Shown: piece after piece, positions 27,949-35,761 of the stretch
Numbering within the stretch: the stretch's first letter is position 1
Layout: the number at the start of each line of letters is the position of its first letter
NCBI GenBank assembly: GCA_900314215.1
Contig: OMUK01000078.1
Span: 1-43,063 of the forward strand
Length of the DNA stretch: 43,063 nucleotides
From: an uncultured Prevotellaceae bacterium
GTDB lineage: Bacteria; Bacteroidota; Bacteroidia; Bacteroidales; Muribaculaceae
Direction: 5' to 3'
Notes under the pieces: generated by a model
The model's database searches: none
What the model was told of the DNA's origin: nothing
What the model saw: only the letters and a program-made list of their open reading frames with translations
Made by a program: the position numbers and the translations under genes

Positions 27949-29319
27949 ATGAGTCACATTCCCTCTGAAATATCTCATATTTTGGATCGCTATCGTGCGG
28001 GTAGCCTCCGCTCCAAGGAAGTGGTGCGCAATGTCGTTCTCTCTATGGGCATGAAGGTGGCTAGCATTATTGCTTCTCTGCTTATTGTGCCCATGACCAT
28101 TGGCTATATCAATCCCACAAGATATGGAATTTGGCTCGCCCTGGCATCGGTAATCAACTGGGTTAATTTCTTTGATTTGGGGTTGGGAAATGGATTTCGC
28201 AATCGTTTTGCCGAGGCCAAGGCCCATGGCGACACTCTTCTGGCGCGGCAATTGGTGAGCACTACTTATTTCACCCTGAGTTGCATCGTTGTCGTTGTGC
28301 TTTTGGCAGCCTTGGTCGCCAACAACTTTATCGATTGGAGTGCTTTCTTGAAAGTGCAGTCCTCTTACCGCGCTGAATTGAAAATTGTTTTTTCAATCAT
28401 TATCACATTTGTGTGTATCAATATGGTGGCCAATGTATTCAACTCGTTGCTCTCGGCCGACCAGAAAAACGGATGGGGCGGCTGCATTTTTGCTGTTGGG
28501 CAATATGTTTCGCTGCTGGTGATTTTCATCTTGAGCAAGACTACTAGCGGCAGCCTCATCAACTTGGCTTTGTTTTACTCGGGTATTCCATGCATTGTGA
28601 TGATCATCGCATCTCTCGTGATGTTTAAGTGGTCGAGATATAAAATCTACAGGCCTCACTTTAAATTCATCAAATTGAGCTTGATTGGCAATATCATGAA
28701 ACTGGGCGTGCAATTCTTTGTCATCTACCTGTGCTTGATTTTTGTTTTCCAAATTGTGAATGTCGTCATCTCCCGCGAGGTGGGGCCAGTGGGCGTTACG
28801 CAGTATAACATTGCCAATAAGTACTTCAACATTCTCTACATGACCATTTTGATTATTATCACTCCATTATGGTCGGCCTTTACCGATGCCTATGCCCAAA
28901 ATGACATAGCCTGGATAAAATCGATGGTGCGGAAGATGCGCATATTGTGGCTTGTTGCTCTAGGTTGCAGTGCCGTTATGGTCTTGCTCTCTCCCTTGTT
29001 TTATCACATTTGGATCGGCAGCAAGGTGGATATGCCCATCTCCATCTCTATCGCCATGGCAGTCTACGTTTCGTGCCAGTCGCTTGGCAACATATTCATG
29101 ACCATGATAAATGGTATAGGCACGGTCAGAATTCAACTCATTATTTATGTCATTTTTGCGTTAGCTTCTTGGCCTCTATTCACTCTTTTAGGCAGGTACT
29201 ATGGGCTTGTTGGCATTATTGCAATACCATCTTTTGTATATTTGATACAAGGCATTTTTGGCTACTTGCAACTCCACAAGATTGTTTCTGGCACGGCTCG
29301 GGGTATATGGCTGAAGTGA
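27949..29319 (+). CDS. Wzx-type oligosaccharide flippase
   Basis: A 456-residue polytopic protein of the MOP/polysaccharide-transporter superfamily, about twelve to fourteen helices, that flips undecaprenyl-linked repeat units across the inner membrane. Diagnostic features: the N-terminal VVLSMGMKVASIIASLLIVP, NPTRYGIWLALASVINWVNFFDLGLGNGFRNR (about 50-85) and the long final helices. It follows the second polymerase gene after a 93-nt AT-rich gap in which I see no clear promoter. Its presence argues for a Wzx/Wzy-dependent rather than an ABC-transporter pathway. Confidence 0.9.
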   Translation: MSHIPSEISHILDRYRAGSLRSKEVVRNVVLSMGMKVASIIASLLIVPMTIGYINPTRYGIWLALASVINWVNFFDLGLGNGFRNRFAEAKAHGDTLLARQLVSTTYFTLSCIVVVVLLAALVANNFIDWSAFLKVQSSYRAELKIVFSIIITFVCINMVANVFNSLLSADQKNGWGGCIFAVGQYVSLLVIFILSKTTSGSLINLALFYSGIPCIVMIIASLVMFKWSRYKIYRPHFKFIKLSLIGNIMKLGVQFFVIYLCLIFVFQIVNVVISREVGPVGVTQYNIANKYFNILYMTILIIITPLWSAFTDAYAQNDIAWIKSMVRKMRILWLVALGCSAVMVLLSPLFYHIWIGSKVDMPISISIAMAVYVSCQSLGNIFMTMINGIGTVRIQLIIYVIFALASWPLFTLLGRYYGLVGIIAIPSFVYLIQGIFGYLQLHKIVSGTARGIWLK

Positions 29320-29351
29320 AATGATTTTAGGCGTTTAGACAATTATTTCCT

Positions 29352-30425
29352 ATGATGATAGTAGTGCACATCGAGTCGGGCTTGGGAAACCAGATGCTCA
29401 GCTATGTCGAGTATTTGGTCTTGAAGAAGCTACATCCCAGTGCTCACATTTACTTGGAGACTATCACCTATGATATTCCAGAGGCAAGCGAGGTGATAAA
29501 CCAGTGGAATGGCTACGAGCTGGAACGCATCTTTGGAATCCATGCTCTCAATATAAAAGATGTGTTCTCACAACAGCAATGGGACAAGGTGCTCGATGAG
29601 GTGAGGCGTTCCGACTTCTGGGACAAGAATTGGAACTATCCTGTATACATCACACGGGCGCTGAACCATGCTGGTCTGCAATTGCGCAACATCAGGGGTG
29701 ATTTTGAGTCGCCGCTCTATACCACGAGGCACGTCAATATGAAGAAAACCTCGAAGCCCTCGTTGAAGGAGCGGCTGAAGAATACCGCGTTGGGCAATAT
29801 GCTCACCAAGTATTACCGCTACCTGAACCGTGACAAGCGAATCGCCCAATTCAATCATTATCACAATATTTTTTATAAGGGCAGCGACAATGTTTTCACA
29901 GGTCAGTGGCTTGGCATGAAAATGCAGCAGTCGGGCATCGAGTTTGTTGACCAGGAAATACGGCAGGCTTTTCAGTTCCCCGATTGGAACTCACAGGAAA
30001 ATGCCGACATTGCAGCCTATCTGCAATCGGTCAATTCGGTGGCAATCCATGCCCGCCGGGGCGACTTGCTGGGGGCCAATGGCTATTGCTATAAATACGG
30101 CTATTTCAGCCGTGCCGTAAGGCACATGCGTCGCCATGTTGAAAACCCGGTGTTCGTGTTTTTCACCGATCCTGGCAGTGTGGACTGGTGCAAGCAAAAT
30201 CCCAAGATCTTTGGTCTTGACTTCAATAAGGACAAAGTGCTCTTTGTCGACTGGAACAAGGGCTATCAAAGCTTCCGCGACATGCAACTCATGGCCCAGT
30301 GCAAGCATGCCATCATCACTCGCAGCTCCTTTGGCTGGTGGGGTGCCTATTTTATCTCCAACCCTGGCAAAATCACGATTTCGCCACTCGATGAAATTGA
30401 AATTAACACGACTTGTCATTGCTGA
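29352..30425 (+). CDS. GT11-type glycosyltransferase (alpha-1,2-fucosyltransferase-like)
   Basis: A 357-residue cytosolic-face glycosyltransferase of family GT11, which transfers fucose from GDP-fucose, usually in alpha-1,2 linkage. It begins with the GLGNQM motif (about 10-15), has HARRGD (the HxRRxD donor-binding motif, near 235) and ends with the conserved TRSSFGWWGAYF. A middle insertion at about 130-180 is rich in Lys/Arg. No GDP-fucose synthesis genes (gmd, fcl) lie in the window, so the donor must come from elsewhere. ATG at 29352 or 29355. It ends 11 nt before the GT32 gene starts. Confidence 0.87.
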   Translation: MMIVVHIESGLGNQMLSYVEYLVLKKLHPSAHIYLETITYDIPEASEVINQWNGYELERIFGIHALNIKDVFSQQQWDKVLDEVRRSDFWDKNWNYPVYITRALNHAGLQLRNIRGDFESPLYTTRHVNMKKTSKPSLKERLKNTALGNMLTKYYRYLNRDKRIAQFNHYHNIFYKGSDNVFTGQWLGMKMQQSGIEFVDQEIRQAFQFPDWNSQENADIAAYLQSVNSVAIHARRGDLLGANGYCYKYGYFSRAVRHMRRHVENPVFVFFTDPGSVDWCKQNPKIFGLDFNKDKVLFVDWNKGYQSFRDMQLMAQCKHAIITRSSFGWWGAYFISNPGKITISPLDEIEINTTCHC

Positions 30426-30436
30426 TCTCGCTTACT

Positions 30437-31180
30437 ATGATTCCTAAAGTCATACATTATTGCTGGTTTGGCCACAATCCTTTGCCTAAAATGGCGCTCG
30501 ACTGCATCGCCTCGTGGCGCAAGTTCTTCCCCGGTTATGAAATCAAGGAGTGGAATGAGGATAATTTCGACGTGAATATGATACCTTACACGGCTCAAGC
30601 CTATAAGGCGGGGAAATATGCCTTTGTGAGCGACTATGCCCGTTTCTGGATACTGTATCGCTACGGGGGGCTTTATTTTGACACCGATGTTGAAGTGATA
30701 CGCGACATGAGCGATATCATCGCTCGTGGTGCTTTCATGGGCTGTGATCGCAAGGCCGTGGAGAATGCTCATGGTGTGCCCTCGATGTTTTATGTTGCTC
30801 CTGGATTGGGCATGGGGGCTCAGGCGGGCTTGGGTGTATACAAGGTGATTCTCGACTATTACGAGAGATCTGATTTCGAGTGTGACAGCAGCGGGAATCC
30901 TGTGATTACGGTAGTTGGCATTGTGACAAACCTTCTTGAGGATCATGGCCTGAAACGCGTCAACGGCATTCAACAGGTGGGGGATGTGTGCATCTATCCG
31001 GCCGACTACTTCAATCCCATCGATGTTGTCACCCGAAAATTGGAGATTACTCCCAACACACGCTCGATACATCACTATATGGCATCGTGGATGAAGCCAA
31101 CATTTAAAATCAAAGCGAAAAATTGGCTACGCAAAATATTGCCGAGCCGCCTGCTTTATCTTTGGAACAATCGCTCTTAA
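30437..31180 (+). CDS. GT32-type glycosyltransferase
   Basis: A 247-residue glycosyltransferase with the DXD sugar region, GT32/TcdA-TcdB-like (capsular polysaccharide synthesis type). N-terminal IPKVIHYCWFG, WNEDNFDV, then FVSDYARFWILYRYGGLYFDTDVEV (about 58-82) with DTD as the metal/nucleotide-sugar site. The C-terminal HHYMASWM is also typical. The ATG at 30437 gives the standard IPKxIHYxWFG start; an in-frame upstream start at 30413 would overlap the GT11 gene and adds nothing conserved. The sugar transferred cannot be told from sequence. Confidence 0.9.
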   Translation: MIPKVIHYCWFGHNPLPKMALDCIASWRKFFPGYEIKEWNEDNFDVNMIPYTAQAYKAGKYAFVSDYARFWILYRYGGLYFDTDVEVIRDMSDIIARGAFMGCDRKAVENAHGVPSMFYVAPGLGMGAQAGLGVYKVILDYYERSDFECDSSGNPVITVVGIVTNLLEDHGLKRVNGIQQVGDVCIYPADYFNPIDVVTRKLEITPNTRSIHHYMASWMKPTFKIKAKNWLRKILPSRLLYLWNNRS

Positions 31181-31213
31181 GCATTGCTGGCGAGATAATA
31201 ACACGTACTGACT

Positions 31214-32251
31214 ATGACAAAGAAAAAAGTGCTCCTCATTGGGCCTGCCCCTCAAAACATAGGGGGGATAAGCATGCACCTGCGCAGACTCATGGCACTG
31301 CTCAAGGATGATTTCGATTTCGACATAGTGGATGAGGGACACGTGCGGTATCCTCACGTGTTCAACCTCAGGAGCCTAAATCTCTTTCGATACTATAAGC
31401 TGTTGTGGCATAGCGATATCGTTCATGTGAACTCAGGCGTTTTTATCTTGCGGTGTTTCCACATCATCAATTCTTTGCTCCTAGGTAAGAAAACGATAGT
31501 CACCATTCATCGTGACCCCAGAATCGAAGGCCACATTGCAATTACCAAGAAACTGGTGAGCAAGTGCAATCATGCTATCCTCGTGAATCATGAGGGCTAC
31601 GACGCGTTGAAGACCCAAGGCAAATGCAGCTATCACTTGCTTCCCGCCTTTCTCCCTCCCGTCTTGGATGACGAGCCAGCCCTGCCCAGCCAAATCGTTG
31701 ATTGGATTTCGGCGTTTCGTAGCAATCATCAAGAAAAGTCAACGATATGTTGCTCCAACGCCTGGAATCTCGTGCTGCACGATGGTGAGGACTTGTATGG
31801 CTTGGACCTGTGCTTGCAAGCTATAGCCGATTTGTGCCACAGGGGGTTCACAAGCATAGCTCTGGTCTTTGTGGTAGCCACCAATACCGACAACCAGCTT
31901 TTGCTCGACAGCTATAAGGATTATATAGCACGAGAGGGAATAGGCGACAATGTGCTGATATGGGAGTCGCCCATATCGTTCGTCCGCCTTGTGGCAGCCT
32001 CCAATATTGTGCTAAGGGCAACCAACACCGATGGCGACGCCATCTCGCTGCGTGAAGCTATCTACTACCGAAAGCCTGTCGTGGCATCAGATGTCGTCGA
32101 CAGGCCTAAGGGCACCATACTCTTTAAGAATCGTGACAGCGTCGACTTGGCTTCAAAGATCAAAGCCACTGCCGAGGGCAACTTCCATGCCGCGGGCGAC
32201 GACATGACGATTGACTTCAGAAGCACGTATCTTGATATTTATAATCATTGA
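31214..32251 (+). CDS. GT4-like glycosyltransferase
   Basis: A 345-residue GT-B fold glycosyltransferase. The N-terminal Gly-loop GPAPQNIGGISMHLRRLM (about 10-27) and the C-terminal donor motif SLREAIYYRKPVVASDV (about 276-292) are those of the GT4/group 1 family, though the latter has YY where EAMACG is usual. It retains the donor anomeric configuration in this family. The linkage and sugar are unknown. It is the last glycosyltransferase before the acyl cassette; the following 175 nt contain a -7-like box. Confidence 0.83.
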   Translation: MTKKKVLLIGPAPQNIGGISMHLRRLMALLKDDFDFDIVDEGHVRYPHVFNLRSLNLFRYYKLLWHSDIVHVNSGVFILRCFHIINSLLLGKKTIVTIHRDPRIEGHIAITKKLVSKCNHAILVNHEGYDALKTQGKCSYHLLPAFLPPVLDDEPALPSQIVDWISAFRSNHQEKSTICCSNAWNLVLHDGEDLYGLDLCLQAIADLCHRGFTSIALVFVVATNTDNQLLLDSYKDYIAREGIGDNVLIWESPISFVRLVAASNIVLRATNTDGDAISLREAIYYRKPVVASDVVDRPKGTILFKNRDSVDLASKIKATAEGNFHAAGDDMTIDFRSTYLDIYNH

Positions 32252-32329
32252 TAGGCTCCACAGGGTTTCTCTCACTGCAATAATCGGAATTAAGCCATTG
32301 CCTAACATGTATTCTTGAAACTTTTTTCG

Positions 32330-32337
32330 TACCTTTG
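32330..32337 (+). promoter_or_regulatory. possible internal promoter before the acyl cassette
   Basis: TACCTTTG fits the TAnnTTTG -7 consensus in the 175-nt gap between the GT4 and acyltransferase genes, the largest gap within the 20.8-35.7 kb stretch. No good -33 match at 20 nt. If used, the cassette would have a leader of about 85 nt. Confidence 0.4.
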
Positions 32338-32426
32338 TTGTGCATGGATGCATCCCTGCTGCCACAGCACATGCTCATGCAATCCACTGGCGACATGCCG
32401 GTCACCTATACCGATTCTTTGTGATT

Positions 32427-33059
32427 ATGAAAAGAGCAGTTGTTAAAGTCTTTAGAAGAATACAATACCTGTGGAGGAAGAGAACGTTTGGCCACTATGA
32501 GCCCACCTCTCGGACTGGAAGGAATGTGAAGATAAACAATCCTAAAAACTTGTTTATGTACCAAGACACCAATATCGATGCCGATTCTGTGATCATGAAC
32601 ACTCGAGCCAAGTTTGTCTTGAAGCAGCATTCTGGTGCGGCTGTAGGTTTGACCGTGATTACAGGCAATCATCTCTCGGTCCTCGGGAAATGGTTCAAAT
32701 CGGTCACCAACGAGGATAAAGACAAGTTGGACCCTGAAAGAAAACTCGATCGTGATGTCGTCGTTGATGAGGATGTGTGGATTGGCTCTCATGTGACGTT
32801 GCTCAACGGGGTGCATATAGGCCGTGGCGCCGAGATAGGTTCTGGCTCGGTAGTGAGGCACAACATTCCTCCTTATTCGGTGGTCGTGGGCAATCCGGCC
32901 AAGGTCGTGGGCTTCAAGTTTACTCCCGAGGAAATCATCGAGCACGAGAAGGCTCTTTACCCCGAAGAGGATAGGCTTCCTATCGAACTGCTGGAAAAAA
33001 ATTACGAGAAATATTTCTTGAAGCGTCTTAAAGAGATAAAGGCATGGACGAGATTGTGA
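32427..33059 (+). CDS. hexapeptide-repeat (left-handed beta-helix) acyltransferase
   Basis: A 210-residue acyltransferase of the CatB/MaaA-like hexapeptide group. Repeats with I/V-G-x-x-x-x spacing run from about 85 to 165 (VVVDEDVWIGSHVTLLNGV, IGRGAEIGSGSVVRHNIP), ending in the family signature YSVVVGNPAKVVG. Such trimers move acetyl or longer acyl groups from CoA or ACP to sugar hydroxyls or amines. The catalytic His is probably in the HLSV/SH segments. The start at 32427 is chosen: the in-frame ATG at 32340 would add 29 residues of non-conserved sequence. Its 3' end overlaps the next gene by 16 nt, and the neighbouring ACP, reductase and KAS III suggest an acyl-ACP donor. Confidence 0.85.
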   Translation: MKRAVVKVFRRIQYLWRKRTFGHYEPTSRTGRNVKINNPKNLFMYQDTNIDADSVIMNTRAKFVLKQHSGAAVGLTVITGNHLSVLGKWFKSVTNEDKDKLDPERKLDRDVVVDEDVWIGSHVTLLNGVHIGRGAEIGSGSVVRHNIPPYSVVVGNPAKVVGFKFTPEEIIEHEKALYPEEDRLPIELLEKNYEKYFLKRLKEIKAWTRL

Positions 33060-33628
33060 CAGCCTTTCACAACCGATTGCTTCAATCGTGTAGCTACCTC
33101 ATCGCGAGGCGGGACTGCTGCTGGCTTGTCGACTGCGGCGACGCTGAGCCTATCAAAGACAGATTGACCGGCAATGCATTGGCGCTAAAAGGCATTTTTC
33201 TCACCCATTGCCATCATGACCATGTGTATGGCCTCAACGATATTTTGGACCTCAATCCTCATGTGCCCGTGTTTTGCTCAAAACTTACCGCAATGGGCCT
33301 CGGCGATGCAAAGATGAATCTCTCTTACATCACGCCTGAATATCCGTTTGCCTTCAAGTACGAGCAGAATGTGCACATCCTGTGCCAAGGCAAACGTGAG
33401 GTTGCCGGCCTGCAAATCGAAGCGCTCAGCACACCGGGGCATTCCGATGATTGCATGACCTACATTGTGGGAAACAACATCTTTACCGGCGATTCCTACA
33501 TCCCGTTTGCCCGAGTTTTCACTAAATGGCCAAGAAGTGACAAGCGACTGGCCTTTGAAAATGAGCATAAGTTGAAGGAAATCATTTTGAAAAATAAGCT
33601 AAATGTCTATTGCGGGCATTGGCAGTAG
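33044..33628 (+). CDS. metallo-beta-lactamase-fold hydrolase
   Basis: A 194-residue metallo-hydrolase of the glyoxalase II-like group. All metal ligands are present: HCHHDH (His55, His57, Asp59, His60), His133 in TPGHSDD, Asp150 in FTGDS and His192 in CGHWQ. Such enzymes hydrolyse thioesters or other esters. It overlaps the acyltransferase gene by 16 nt and sits before the acyl carrier protein gene, so a thioesterase or proofreading role on acyl-ACP is plausible but inferred. The protein ends only two residues after the last histidine, shorter than most relatives. Confidence 0.88.
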   Translation: MDEIVTAFHNRLLQSCSYLIARRDCCWLVDCGDAEPIKDRLTGNALALKGIFLTHCHHDHVYGLNDILDLNPHVPVFCSKLTAMGLGDAKMNLSYITPEYPFAFKYEQNVHILCQGKREVAGLQIEALSTPGHSDDCMTYIVGNNIFTGDSYIPFARVFTKWPRSDKRLAFENEHKLKEIILKNKLNVYCGHWQ

Positions 33629-33664
33629 AAACTTTACATATATAGAAATTATAAAATCGAAATT

Positions 33665-33892
33665 ATGGATATTAATGACTTTGTAGCTAACTTCGCAGAA
33701 CAGTTTGATGAGACCGATCCTTCAGAGATTCAGGCCTCCACTGCATTTCATGATTTGGAGGAATGGTCCTCGCTTACAGGGATGGCTGTGATTGCTATGG
33801 CCAGGACTCAATATGGCAAGCCCATCATCGGCAAAGAGCTCAGGCAGTGCGTGACGGTCGAGGATTTGTTCAACCTCATCAAGAATAAGTAA
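33665..33892 (+). CDS. acyl carrier protein-like protein
   Basis: A 75-residue acidic four-helix carrier protein. The phosphopantetheine attachment site is EWSSLTGM (about 32-39). The serine before Leu is kept, but the Asp of the usual DSL motif is Ser. This W-S-S-L-T variant is common in carrier proteins that are not part of the fatty-acid cycle. It lies 36 nt after the hydrolase gene and 9 nt before the reductase gene, in one run with a KAS III, so it should carry the acyl group built by this cassette rather than serve general lipid synthesis. Confidence 0.88.
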   Translation: MDINDFVANFAEQFDETDPSEIQASTAFHDLEEWSSLTGMAVIAMARTQYGKPIIGKELRQCVTVEDLFNLIKNK

Positions 33893-33901
33893 TACACGGC
33901 A

Positions 33902-34654
33902 ATGAGCGCCCCCTTCAATCCTTTTTCTCTCTCGGGAAAAGTCGTGCTGGTCACTGGTGCTTCGTCGGGCATAGGCCAAGCTACCGCTATTGCTTGTGCC
34001 AAGATGGGCGCGACTGTGATTGCAACGGCACGAAACAAGCAGAGGCTTGACTGCACCATCAGCCAGATGCCGCAGGGCGAGCACATGGCAATATGCGCCG
34101 ACCTCACCTTGCAGAATGACATTGATGCACTCGTCGAGCAATTGCCTAGGCTCGACGGGCTTGTGCAATGTGCTGGCGTGGGCAGTCGGGTGCTTTGCAA
34201 AAACATGACTAAAGATGACATCCAGGATGTGTTCCTTCCCAATGTGGAGGCTCCCATTCTGTTGCAGGCAGCCTTATTAAGAAAAAAGAAAATCAATAGA
34301 GCGGCATCGATCGTTTATATCGCTTCTCGTGCCGCCGTTGCCCCCAGCATCGGCAATGCTGCCTATAGTGCTAGTAAAGGCGCTATCTTGAGCTATGCCC
34401 GCTGTCTCGCTCGCGAACTTGCCCCACGCCAGATCAGGGTAAATTGCATCAGCCCAGCCATGGTGTGGACCAATTTGATTTTCAATGGCGGCGTCGACAA
34501 GCAGCAATTGGAAGAGGATGAATTGAAATACCCGCTGAAGAGATATGGCCAGCCCGAAGATGTCGCAAACCTCGCACTTTTCCTCCTCTCCGATGCGGCA
34601 AGCTGGATGACAGGGTCGAACATCGATTTAACTGGAGGCGCAATGGAACTCTAA
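33902..34654 (+). CDS. SDR-family reductase, FabG-like
   Basis: A 250-residue classical short-chain dehydrogenase/reductase. Cofactor motif TGASSGIG (18-25) with Arg44 in ATARNK favouring NADPH, structural Asn114, catalytic Ser142 and Tyr155-x3-Lys159 (YSASK), and the C-terminal TGGAMEL close of FabG-like proteins (usually DGG). Beside an ACP and a KAS III, the natural reaction is reduction of a 3-oxoacyl-ACP to 3-hydroxyacyl-ACP. It could instead reduce a sugar intermediate. Starts 9 nt after the ACP gene and is followed by KAS III after 28 nt. Confidence 0.9.
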   Translation: MSAPFNPFSLSGKVVLVTGASSGIGQATAIACAKMGATVIATARNKQRLDCTISQMPQGEHMAICADLTLQNDIDALVEQLPRLDGLVQCAGVGSRVLCKNMTKDDIQDVFLPNVEAPILLQAALLRKKKINRAASIVYIASRAAVAPSIGNAAYSASKGAILSYARCLARELAPRQIRVNCISPAMVWTNLIFNGGVDKQQLEEDELKYPLKRYGQPEDVANLALFLLSDAASWMTGSNIDLTGGAMEL

Positions 34655-34682
34655 CCATTTGAATGATTGATTAACTATCATT

Positions 34683-35681
34683 ATGGCATATATCAAAGCA
34701 ATCAGCTACTACCTTCCTGAGAAGGTGGTCACAAATGATGAACTCCTCAAAGAATTCCCCGAGTGGAGCGTCGACAAGGTGGCGGCAAAGGTCGGGGTTG
34801 AGTCTCGCCATGTGACGGGAGCCAATGAAACGGCTTGTGATTTGGCCGAAAAAGCTGCTCGCAATTTGCTGGAGCAGTACAATGTTGATCCCAAGACCAT
34901 CGACTTCTTGCTCTTGTGCACCCAGAGTCCCGATTTTTTTCTCCCTTCATCGGCTTGCATTCTGCAAGACCGCTTGGGAATACCCACCACTGCCGGGGCT
35001 TTTGATTATGACCTGGGCTGCTCGGGCTGCATTTATGGCCTGGCTGTGGCCAAGGGACTTATTGCGGCCGGCATCGCTAAAAATGTGCTCTTGCTCACTG
35101 CTGAGACCTATAATAAATACTTGCATCCTTCCGACAAAAGCAACCGGTCTATCTTTGGCGATGGCGCTGCCGCTTGCCTCATCTCGACCGATGGCTTTGC
35201 CGAAATCGGCGATTTCTCATTGGGAACCGATGGCAGCGGTGCCGGCAACCTGATTGTCGAAACAGGAGGAGCACGCAAGCGAAATGCGACTGGCGTGGAG
35301 GCAACCGACGACGATGGCCACACCCGCCGCGAGGATTTTCTTTACATGAATGGTTCGGCAATCTTTAATTTCACACTCGATGTGGTTCCTGCCATGATGC
35401 AAGATGTCCTCAAGAAGAATAATCTCAAAAAGGAGGAGATTGACCTCTATGTGTTCCATCAGGCCAATAAATTCATGCTCAACACCATACGCAAGGTGTG
35501 CCTTCTGCCTAAGGATAAATTCTATGTCAACCTCAAGCTCACGGGCAACACGGTGTCGTCCACCGTGCTCATAGGCCTGAAGCAAAATCTCGATGCGGGC
35601 ACTATCGCACCGGGTAGCAAGGTGATGATAGCAGGATTTGGCGTGGGATTAAGCTGGGGCGGAACTATATTGAAATTTTAA
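34683..35681 (+). CDS. 3-oxoacyl-ACP synthase III (FabH-like ketoacyl synthase)
   Basis: A 332-residue KAS III-like condensing enzyme. The catalytic triad is complete: Cys113 in DLGCSG, His259 in FHQANKFM and Asn289 in LTGNTVSS, and the C-terminal GFGVGLSWGG is typical. KAS III joins an acyl-CoA to malonyl-ACP, giving a 3-oxoacyl-ACP. In this setting, with its own ACP and reductase, it probably makes a short 3-hydroxyacyl group such as 3-hydroxybutyryl for decorating a sugar. This is inference; the housekeeping fabH is expected elsewhere in the genome. Confidence 0.92.
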   Translation: MAYIKAISYYLPEKVVTNDELLKEFPEWSVDKVAAKVGVESRHVTGANETACDLAEKAARNLLEQYNVDPKTIDFLLLCTQSPDFFLPSSACILQDRLGIPTTAGAFDYDLGCSGCIYGLAVAKGLIAAGIAKNVLLLTAETYNKYLHPSDKSNRSIFGDGAAACLISTDGFAEIGDFSLGTDGSGAGNLIVETGGARKRNATGVEATDDDGHTRREDFLYMNGSAIFNFTLDVVPAMMQDVLKKNNLKKEEIDLYVFHQANKFMLNTIRKVCLLPKDKFYVNLKLTGNTVSSTVLIGLKQNLDAGTIAPGSKVMIAGFGVGLSWGGTILKF

Positions 35682-35761
35682 TGGAGATTGTGCGATGCCC
35701 ATGAGGCATGGTGCTATAGTGCTCCCCGATTAATTGGATAATTGAAATAATAGATATCAAA

